NCBI GenBank assembly: GCA_030592145.1
Contig: JAUVKJ010000149.1
Span: forward strand, 1 to 5,282
Length of the DNA stretch: 5,282 nt
Direction: 5' to 3'
From: Bacteroides sp.
GTDB lineage: Bacteria > Bacteroidota > Bacteroidia > Bacteroidales > SM23-62
In this document: piece after piece, positions 1 through 5,282 of the stretch
Layout: the number at the start of each line of letters is the position of its first letter
Numbering within the stretch: the first letter of the stretch is position 1
Program-made: the position numbers and the translations under genes
Notes under the pieces: generated by a model
Database searches by the model: none
What the model was told of the DNA's origin: nothing
Seen by the model: only the letters and a program-made list of their open reading frames with translations

Positions 1-34
1 GATGTTATCCATAGGTTCCAAAATATGTGCGAAT

Positions 35-838
35 TTAAGTATAATAATTAATAACAAAATGGCCCTTTTGAATATCGTAGCCGTAAAAAAATATACCGGT
101 ATTATACAGCTCCAGGCTCAGGGATATTTCGCTTCGTTTCAAAAGTGTCTTCCATGCAAGGTTCATGTCTCCCGACCAGTGAATATCATCCAGCACAACA
201 ACCGCCCTTGTCAGGCCGGAATCGATGATCATGTCACAGTACTGAAGCAGCCTTTCTCCCCGGTGGTCCCCGTCCAGGAATACAAACAACTCCCCTGCGC
301 CCTGGTTCAACACCCGGGGCAGCCATTCCAGAAAAACACCATCGCAGACCTCAATATTAGAAACCTGCATTTGCCTGATATTCTGCCTGGCCAGAGCGGC
401 AATAGCCGGTGATCCCTCACAGCTCAGGACCCTTGCCTGCGGGCATGACATGCCCAGGTACAGGCTGCTTATACCCGTTCCGGTCCCCAGCTCGATCATA
501 ACCGGAAACTGGAGGTAGCGTGCAATCCTGGCCAGCAGTCGCCCCTTTTTCGCATTAACCGCTGTATATTTTACCAGGTTCCGTATGCTCCTCCGCTCTC
601 CCGGGCCCTGCCGGGAACCTGCTCCCAGGTCCGATATCTTCAGGGTTTCCCTGTTCCCACGCAGTATTCCCCGGAGATCCTCAATCCCCTCCAGACCCGG
701 AAGGTCCTTACCAAAGACCACCTCCCGTATAAATTTATGGGCAAACGGAGGATGAACCCCCCTCCCCTGCCGGTGACGGGCCCTGGCCAGGAACCGGATA
801 GATAGGATGATTTGATCGATCAGGATTGCAGGCTTCAT
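35..838 (-). CDS. Class I SAM-dependent methyltransferase, substrate unknown (267 aa)
   Basis: A predicted cytosolic methyltransferase with a Rossmann fold. The SAM-binding motif I is ELGTGTGISSLYL at residues 116-128, followed by the acidic residue expected at the end of the second strand (E141 in SCEGSP). FLDGDHRG (187-194) and VVVLDDIHWSGDM (213-225) resemble the post-motif region of O-methyltransferases of the catechol/caffeoyl-CoA type, where aspartates can bind a metal ion. The N-terminal part carries GRGVHPPF (25-32) and DLGAGS (70-75), which I recognise from a conserved but uncharacterised Bacteroidota group; both lie outside the usual catalytic core. There is no signal peptide or membrane segment. 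The gene is divergent from recG with 37 bp between the starts. The ATG start is supported because an in-frame stop lies eight codons upstream and the HPPF motif falls at a sensible distance. The protein looks complete. The fold is near certain; the substrate cannot be read from the sequence. Confidence 0.85.
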   Translation of the reverse strand: MKPAILIDQIILSIRFLARARHRQGRGVHPPFAHKFIREVVFGKDLPGLEGIEDLRGILRGNRETLKISDLGAGSRQGPGERRSIRNLVKYTAVNAKKGRLLARIARYLQFPVMIELGTGTGISSLYLGMSCPQARVLSCEGSPAIAALARQNIRQMQVSNIEVCDGVFLEWLPRVLNQGAGELFVFLDGDHRGERLLQYCDMIIDSGLTRAVVVLDDIHWSGDMNLAWKTLLKRSEISLSLELYNTGIFFYGYDIQKGHFVINYYT

Positions 839-875
839 AAGTTTTCCGATATTTATTGTTTATTTCACCTCCTGA
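839..875. other. Short divergent intergenic gap between methyltransferase gene and recG
   Basis: Only 37 bp separate two divergent start codons. The gap is AT-rich in its left part (TATTTATTGTTTATTT, 852-867) and ends in CACCTCCTGA (866-875) before the recG ATG. I found no exact TAnnTTTG promoter octamer on either strand here, so at least one of the two promoters must overlap or lie inside the opposite gene. On the minus strand the same bases read AGGAGGTG, 27 bases before the methyltransferase ATG, which is too distant for a normal ribosome binding site. Confidence 0.6.
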
Positions 876-2981
876 ATGGCAGAATTTCTTCAGACAGATA
901 TCAAGTTCCTTCCGGGGGTCGGTCCGAAAAGGGCCGAACTCCTGAAACAGGAGTTAAACATCACCACCTTCGAGGACCTTCTGTACCATTTCCCGTATAA
1001 ATACATTGACCGTACACGCTTCTACAAAATCCGGGAGATCCATTCACAGCTTCCCTACATCCAGATTCGCGGAAAGATCTCTTCGGTCGAAATCGCCGGG
1101 GCAAAATACAAAAAAAGGCTGGTGGCGCAATTTACGGACGATACGGGTATGATTGAACTTGTATGGTTCAGGGGGACCTCATGGATACGGGAAACCCTTA
1201 AGCGTGACAGGGAATACGTGGTATTTGGGAAGCCCAACCTGCACGGCAGGCAGATCAACCTGGTCCATCCTGAAATGGAAGAATCAGAAAAATTCGAGAA
1301 ACAGCTTTCCGGGGGATTTCAGGCCATGTACAGTACCACGGAAAAATTGAAAAATAATTACCTGAGCTCACGCACCCTTCAAAAACTCATCACAACCCTG
1401 TACCAGTCCCAAAAACCAAAAATACCCGAAACACTTCCCGACAGGCTGGTACGGAAGCTTAATTTTTCATCCCTGGAAAAGGCCCTGTATACCGTTCACT
1501 TCCCTGCCGGAACTAAAGAACTTGAAAAGGCCAGGGCAAGGCTCAAATTCGAGGAGCTCTTTTTTATCCAGTTGAATATCCTGAAACAGAAGGTCCACCG
1601 GGAAACCCATTTCCAGGGTTTTGTTTTTCCGAAGGTCGGTGATTATCTCAATGGTTTCTACAGGGAACGGCTCCCCTTCGTCCTGACCGATGCCCAGAAA
1701 AAGGTCGTCCGGGAGATCCGCAGGGATCTTGGATCAGGCCGGCAGATGAACCGCCTCCTGCAGGGTGATGTAGGCTGCGGAAAGACCCTCGTTGCCCTGA
1801 TGAGCATGCTGATCGCACTCGACAACGGATTCCAGGCTGCCCTGATGGCTCCCACGGAAATCCTGGCCAATCAGCATTATGCAACCCTGAAAATTATGCT
1901 TGGAGACATGCCCGTAAAATACGGTTTACTGACCGGGTCAACGAAAAAAGCGGAACGGGAGGATATCCATGCAGGACTCCTCGACGGAAACCTGCAGATC
2001 CTGGTCGGAACGCATGCCCTGATTGAAGAAACGGTGCAGTTCAGTAACCTGGGACTGGTAGTCATTGACGAGCAACACCGCTTCGGGGTGGCCCAGCGCG
2101 CCAGGCTCTGGCAGAAGAATATCCAGCCACCCCATGTCCTTGTCATGACTGCCACACCCATACCAAGGACCCTGGCCATGACCCTTTACGGGGATCTCGA
2201 TATTTCCGTAATCGATGAGTTGCCCCCGGGACGAAAACCTGTCAAGACGCTGCACTTTACAGATTCTAAAAGACTCAGGGTGCATGGTTTCATGAAAAAG
2301 CAGATTGCTGAAGGCGGGCAGATCTACATCGTCTATCCCCTGATCAAGGAATCCGAAAAAATGGACTATAAGGACCTCGAAGACGGGTACTTCAGCATCA
2401 GGCAGGCCTTCCCCTCGCCCGACTACGCCGTAAGCATCGTCCATGGTAAACTTAAAACGGAAGAAAAAAACTTTGAGATGAAGCGGTTCATCCAAAAGAA
2501 AACCCATATCATGGTGGCAACCACGGTGATCGAAGTGGGGGTGGACATTCCCAACGCATCCGTGATGATCATTGAGAGCGCGGAACGCTTCGGCCTGTTA
2601 CAGCTTCACCAGCTCAGGGGAAGGGTCGGACGGGGCGCGGAACAGTCCTACTGCATCCTGATGAGTTCCCATAAGCTCAGCGATGACGCCAGGCTCAGGC
2701 TTGAGACCATGGTACGGACGAACGATGGATTCGAGATCGCCGAAGCGGACCTGAAATTGCGAGGTCCCGGCGACCTGGAAGGCACCCAGCAGAGCGGCAT
2801 CCCCTTTCAGCTGAAGATCGCCAGCCTGAGCAAAGACACCCAGATCCTCCAGTACGCCAGGAAGATTGCCATCGAAATGCTCGAAGAGGATCCCCTCCTT
2901 GATGAGCCCGATAATGCAGTGCTCCTTAAACAATTAAAAAAACTTTCACGGGGACCCTTCGACTGGAGTGTCATCAGTTGA
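876..2981 (+). CDS. recG: ATP-dependent DNA helicase RecG (701 aa, complete)
   Basis: RecG is a monomeric superfamily 2 DNA translocase that remodels stalled replication forks and Holliday junctions during recombinational repair. The order of domains is complete. An N-terminal helix-hairpin-helix-like segment, FLPGVGPKRAELL (11-23), is followed by the OB-fold wedge domain (about 60-150, including VWFRGTSW). The helicase core then shows Walker A GDVGCGKT (297-304), motif Ia APTEILANQH (325-334), the DEQH box (398-401), motif III TATPIPRT (425-432), ATTVIEVGVDIP (548-559) and the arginine-finger motif QLRGRVGR (579-586). The RecG-specific translocation region is present as LRGPGDLEGTQQSG (628-641). 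Length is close to E. coli RecG (693 aa) and no key residue is missing. The ATG at 876 is chosen because the protein begins just before the conserved FLPGVGPKRA motif. No Shine-Dalgarno precedes it; instead the bases before the start read CACCTCCTGA. No clear promoter was found in the gap, so one may lie within the divergent gene. Confidence 0.98.
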   Translation: MAEFLQTDIKFLPGVGPKRAELLKQELNITTFEDLLYHFPYKYIDRTRFYKIREIHSQLPYIQIRGKISSVEIAGAKYKKRLVAQFTDDTGMIELVWFRGTSWIRETLKRDREYVVFGKPNLHGRQINLVHPEMEESEKFEKQLSGGFQAMYSTTEKLKNNYLSSRTLQKLITTLYQSQKPKIPETLPDRLVRKLNFSSLEKALYTVHFPAGTKELEKARARLKFEELFFIQLNILKQKVHRETHFQGFVFPKVGDYLNGFYRERLPFVLTDAQKKVVREIRRDLGSGRQMNRLLQGDVGCGKTLVALMSMLIALDNGFQAALMAPTEILANQHYATLKIMLGDMPVKYGLLTGSTKKAEREDIHAGLLDGNLQILVGTHALIEETVQFSNLGLVVIDEQHRFGVAQRARLWQKNIQPPHVLVMTATPIPRTLAMTLYGDLDISVIDELPPGRKPVKTLHFTDSKRLRVHGFMKKQIAEGGQIYIVYPLIKESEKMDYKDLEDGYFSIRQAFPSPDYAVSIVHGKLKTEEKNFEMKRFIQKKTHIMVATTVIEVGVDIPNASVMIIESAERFGLLQLHQLRGRVGRGAEQSYCILMSSHKLSDDARLRLETMVRTNDGFEIAEADLKLRGPGDLEGTQQSGIPFQLKIASLSKDTQILQYARKIAIEMLEEDPLLDEPDNAVLLKQLKKLSRGPFDWSVIS

Positions 2982-3125
2982 TGGTATCGAAAAGATATGC
3001 CAGACCAGGCGCTTATTTAAACGCACTCTAAATTACAAAACAGGAAGAAAAATTGATGGAAAACAATCTTTGAGTTTTTGAACATCTATATTTTTGTAAC
3101 CTGTAACGAAAGGCATTTTTCTCCT
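2982..3125. other. Intergenic region between recG and rseC
   Basis: This 144-bp stretch is more AT-rich than the flanking genes and separates recG from the Rnf operon. It contains the candidate promoter described separately. Just after the recG stop there is an imperfect hairpin, TGGTATC (2982-2988) against GATA plus CCA (2994-3002) with a two-base bulge, but no run of T follows, so it is not a convincing intrinsic terminator. TGTAAC occurs twice at 3095-3100 and 3102-3107. I see no RNA gene and no convincing small coding sequence. Confidence 0.7.
3069..3096 (+). promoter_or_regulatory. Candidate Bacteroidota-type promoter for the rseC-rnfBC operon
   Basis: The octamer TATTTTTG at 3089-3096 matches the Bacteroidota -7 consensus TAnnTTTG exactly. 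A TTTG at 3069-3072 can serve as the -33 element, with a 16-bp spacer, which is slightly short for this promoter class. Transcription would start roughly six to eight bases after 3096, leaving a leader of about 20 bases before the ATG of rseC at 3126. This is a motif match only. The region is AT-rich, so chance matches are possible, but the position immediately before an operon makes it plausible. Confidence 0.5.
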
Positions 3126-3542
3126 ATGGCAGAAAAAAGGATTTCACACGAGGGGGTAGTAGATTCACTGCAGGGAAATGAGGTTATTGTTCGAATCACA
3201 AGCTATGCCGCATGCAATGACTGCCATATGAAGGTAGCCTGCAAGGTGACTGAGGAAAAAGAAAAGTACCTTAAGGTGCAGGCCGGCCCTGACCACTTCA
3301 ACACCGGTGAAAAAGTCAGGGTGGTTCTTGCACAATCCCTGGGATTCAGGGCCCTGTTCCTGGGGTATGTCCTCCCCTTCCTGCTTGTAATAACAGCCCT
3401 TTTGATCATGTCAGCAGCGGGGAGTTCCGAACTTGTCGCGGGACTGGCATCCTTGGCCGTCCTGCCCCTTTACTATATCGGGTTGAAATTATTCAAAGGC
3501 AGACTTGTGCGGCAGTTTTCATTCTTTCTACAGAAAATCTGA
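3126..3542 (+). CDS. rseC: RseC/MucC-family membrane protein, Rnf-associated (138 aa)
   Basis: A small inner-membrane protein of the RseC/MucC family. In E. coli, RseC is linked to sigma-E regulation and to the Rsx/Rnf system that keeps SoxR reduced; in Bacteroidota the gene usually stands at the head of the rnf operon, as here. The N-terminal soluble part starts with ISHEGVVDSLQGNEVIVRI (6-24) and carries a family-typical cysteine cluster, C30, C33 and C39 in AACNDCHMKVAC, which may bind a redox centre. Two hydrophobic segments follow at about 73-95 and 100-120, then a short basic tail. A longer reading frame opens at a TTG at 3078, but the ATG at 3126 is preferred: family members begin a few residues before the HEGVV motif, and the candidate promoter at 3069-3096 would place the TTG upstream of the transcript. 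Only 11 bp separate its stop from rnfB, so the two are probably co-transcribed. The exact role in Rnf assembly or maturation is unsettled. Confidence 0.9.
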   Translation: MAEKRISHEGVVDSLQGNEVIVRITSYAACNDCHMKVACKVTEEKEKYLKVQAGPDHFNTGEKVRVVLAQSLGFRALFLGYVLPFLLVITALLIMSAAGSSELVAGLASLAVLPLYYIGLKLFKGRLVRQFSFFLQKI

Positions 3543-3553
3543 GCATAGAATTC

Positions 3554-4492
3554 ATGAACCAGATCGTTATATACAACATAATATCACTCTGTGCCACCGG
3601 AATTGCAGCGGCTATCATTCTCTACATAATCGCTCAGCGGTTCAGGGTTATCGATGACCCACGGATCCATGAGGTAGAAGATGCGCTTCCCGGTGCAAAT
3701 TGCGGTGGATGCGGGTATGCAGGCTGCCGTAATTTTGCGGAAGCATGCGTTAAGGCTGACAGCCTGGGCAGCCTTTTCTGTCCCCCCGGGGGCAACGATA
3801 CGATGCAAACAGTCGCGGGCATCCTGGGAATGGAAGCCACGGAGCAGGATCCCCAGGTAGCCGTGGTACGCTGCTCAGGATCATTTGCCTGCAGGGCACG
3901 CATAAATCATTATGATGGTGCTGCATCCTGTACAGTGGCGAGCAGCCTCTATGCAGGAGACACAGGATGCCAGTATGGATGCCTGGGACACGGGGATTGT
4001 GTGAGGGTATGTGAATTCGACGCCATCCACATGAACCCTGAAACCGGTCTTCCCGAAGTGATTGATGAGAAATGCACAGCCTGTAATGCATGTGTGGAAG
4101 CCTGTCCAAAGGATATCATAGAACTCCGGAAAAGGAACAAGAAAGACCGGAAGATCTTCGTGAGCTGTATCAATGAAGATAAGGGTGGGATTGCCAAAAA
4201 AAGCTGCTCGGTGGCCTGTATCGGTTGTGGGAAATGCGAAAAGGTCTGCCCCCACGACGCCATTACCATCGAGAATTTCCTGGCCTACATTGATCCGGTT
4301 AAATGCAAATTGTGCAGGAAATGTGTAGTGGTATGCCCAACCAATTCCATCCTGGAGATTGGGTTCCCACCCAGAAAGCCCGGGCCGGCTGAAGAAACAA
4401 TACAGGAGGCTACGACATACAGGGAAGAAACCCCGGTTGCAAATCCCGGGACTGCAGCTGATATATCCATGAAAAAAGAAAAAACAGATTGA
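3554..4492 (+). CDS. rnfB: Rnf electron transport complex subunit RnfB (312 aa)
   Basis: RnfB is the iron-sulfur subunit that takes electrons from reduced ferredoxin and passes them into the Rnf complex. An N-terminal membrane helix (about 4-27) anchors the protein. It is followed by the Fe-S domain typical of RnfB, GANCGGCGYAGC (47-58), with ligands C50, C53, C58 and C76. Ferredoxin-like motifs follow: a variant C-x3-C-x5-C-x3-C at 139-153 (YGCLGHGDC), then three CxxCxxCxxxC motifs at 174-184, 222-232 and 251-261. Further cysteines at 107, 113, 126, 205 and 218 could complete additional clusters. There are 27 cysteines in total. The protein is much longer than E. coli RsxB (192 aa) and resembles the long RnfB of anaerobes such as Clostridium and Acetobacterium. 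Residues from about 272 form a Pro/Glu/Thr-rich tail that is probably disordered. No Shine-Dalgarno is visible before the ATG. The stop TGA overlaps the start of rnfC. Confidence 0.97.
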   Translation: MNQIVIYNIISLCATGIAAAIILYIIAQRFRVIDDPRIHEVEDALPGANCGGCGYAGCRNFAEACVKADSLGSLFCPPGGNDTMQTVAGILGMEATEQDPQVAVVRCSGSFACRARINHYDGAASCTVASSLYAGDTGCQYGCLGHGDCVRVCEFDAIHMNPETGLPEVIDEKCTACNACVEACPKDIIELRKRNKKDRKIFVSCINEDKGGIAKKSCSVACIGCGKCEKVCPHDAITIENFLAYIDPVKCKLCRKCVVVCPTNSILEIGFPPRKPGPAEETIQEATTYREETPVANPGTAADISMKKEKTD

Positions 4493-5282
4493 AAACTTTC
4501 AAAGCAGGCGGCATACATCCTGCCGGGAACAAGATCACGGCCGGAAGCAGTATCCGGGTGCTCCCGGTTCCTGAACAGATCAGTATTCCTATTTTTCAGC
4601 ATATCGGCGCCCCGCCAAAGGTCATTGTCGAACGTGGAGACGAAGTGGTAGTCGGACAGCCCATTGCATTCAGTGAAGGCTTTATTTCAGCCAGCGTTCA
4701 TTCCTCGGTATCGGGAAAAGTTCTCAAGATTGGTACCTTAACCGATATCTCGGGATACAAAAGAACTGCAGTGTTCATCAAGGTGGAAGGTGATAAATGG
4801 AAGGATACGATCGACCGCTCACCGGAGCTGAAGAAGAAGATTGAACTCGAAAGCCGGGAAATAATGCGTAGAGTTCATAAAATGGGTGTTGTCGGAATGG
4901 GCGGAGCGACCTTCCCCACACATGTGAAGCTCGCAATTCCCCGCGGGAAAAAAGCGGATTACCTGCTTGTTAACGGAGCGGAATGTGAACCCTATCTTAC
5001 CTCCGATCATGTGCTGATGCTTGAAAAAGCCGACGAAATACTGATCGGTATTACCATCATGATGAAGGCTCTCAAAGTAAAAAAAGCCATTATCGGTATC
5101 GAAAACAATAAAATGGATGCCATAATCCATCTCCAGGAACGAACACAGAAATATAAAAGTATTGATGTTCAAGTACTTAAGGTCAAATATCCCCAGGGAG
5201 GAGAGAAACAGCTGGTCAAAGCGCTGATTGACCGGGAGGTCCCTTCCGGCGGACTCCCCATCGATGTGGGTGCGGTGGTATT
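4489..5282 (+). CDS. rnfC: Rnf electron transport complex subunit RnfC, N-terminal 264 aa (cut by window end)
   Basis: RnfC is the peripheral subunit of the Rnf complex, related to NuoF of complex I; it binds flavin and NADH and exchanges electrons with NAD+. The reading frame is open to the window edge. It starts with the family N-terminus MKTFKAGGIHPAGNK (1-15), followed by a barrel-sandwich (biotinyl/lipoyl-like) region at about 45-82, with RGDEVVVGQPIAF and VSGKV. The NuoF-like nucleotide-binding fold shows GMGGATFP (136-143), NGAECEPYLTSDH (162-174), YPQGGEKQL (234-242) and GGLPIDVGAVV (254-264). The SLBB domain and the two C-terminal [4Fe-4S] motifs would lie beyond the window. The start is a TTG at 4489-4491 that overlaps the rnfB stop as TTGA. 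No ATG or GTG in this frame lies nearby upstream, and the first in-frame ATG (residue 126) is far too late. The overlap implies translational coupling to rnfB. Confidence 0.95.
   Translation, partial: MKTFKAGGIHPAGNKITAGSSIRVLPVPEQISIPIFQHIGAPPKVIVERGDEVVVGQPIAFSEGFISASVHSSVSGKVLKIGTLTDISGYKRTAVFIKVEGDKWKDTIDRSPELKKKIELESREIMRRVHKMGVVGMGGATFPTHVKLAIPRGKKADYLLVNGAECEPYLTSDHVLMLEKADEILIGITIMMKALKVKKAIIGIENNKMDAIIHLQERTQKYKSIDVQVLKVKYPQGGEKQLVKALIDREVPSGGLPIDVGAVV

Noticed and set aside
1..12. Minus-strand ATG at 12-10, 22 bases downstream of the methyltransferase stop, as a possible next gene start
   Set aside because: Only four codons are visible before the window edge, so nothing can be said about coding potential.
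2..412. Plus-strand open frame of 136 codons opposite the methyltransferase gene
   Set aside because: It is antisense to a clear methyltransferase and has no recognisable motif.
1938..2507. Long minus-strand open frame (189 codons) inside recG
   Set aside because: It lies wholly antisense to the conserved helicase core of RecG and shows no recognisable domain; it is a reading-frame shadow. The same holds for the antisense frames within rnfB (3584-4269) and rnfC (4819-5172).
2982..3002. Imperfect hairpin just after the recG stop, possible terminator
   Set aside because: The stem has a two-base bulge, is short and AT-rich in its centre, and no T tract follows. Not enough to call an intrinsic terminator.
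2981..3031. 16-codon frame starting with ATG that overlaps the recG stop (TGATG)
   Set aside because: Very short, no recognisable features and no ribosome binding site; overlaps of this kind are common by chance.
3095..3107. Tandem TGTAAC repeat next to the predicted rseC promoter
   Set aside because: Two six-base copies with a seven-base period in AT-rich DNA are expected by chance; no palindrome or third copy supports an operator.
3078..3125. TTG-initiated 16-residue N-terminal extension of RseC
   Set aside because: The extension has no similarity to the family N-terminus, and the candidate promoter lies inside and upstream of it. The ATG at 3126 fits the family length.

Overview
The window looks like a piece of chromosome from a member of the Bacteroidota, most likely an anaerobic Bacteroidales-type organism. 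The evidence is an operon order of rseC, rnfB, rnfC, the absence of Shine-Dalgarno sequences before the plus-strand starts, a Bacteroidota-type promoter (TAnnTTTG) upstream of rseC, and a methyltransferase whose N-terminal signatures I associate with this phylum. This placement rests on recognition, not on any database search. Base composition is moderate, roughly half GC by eye, and looks uniform across the window. I see no sign of mobile DNA.

Layout: (1) positions 35-838, minus strand, a class I SAM-dependent methyltransferase of unknown substrate. (2) A 37-bp divergent gap. (3) 876-2981, plus strand, a complete and apparently intact recG, the branched-DNA helicase. (4) A 144-bp intergenic region (2982-3125) with a good candidate promoter near its end. 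(5) 3126-3542 rseC, 3554-4492 rnfB and 4489-5282 rnfC (cut by the window edge), packed with an 11-bp gap and a 4-bp overlap, so almost certainly one transcript.

The last three genes are the head of an Rnf operon. Rnf is a membrane-bound ferredoxin:NAD+ oxidoreductase that couples electron flow to Na+ or H+ transport. RnfB carries the iron-sulfur wiring, RnfC is the flavin/NADH-binding subunit, and RseC is a small two-helix membrane protein usually encoded beside Rnf. The remaining subunits (RnfD, G, E, A) are expected just beyond position 5282. RecG and the methyltransferase are unrelated neighbours.

I found no undescribed system. The points worth a second look are the start and promoter assignment of rseC, the TTG start of rnfC inside the rnfB stop, the cysteine-rich architecture of RnfB, and an anti-Shine-Dalgarno-like octamer directly before recG.
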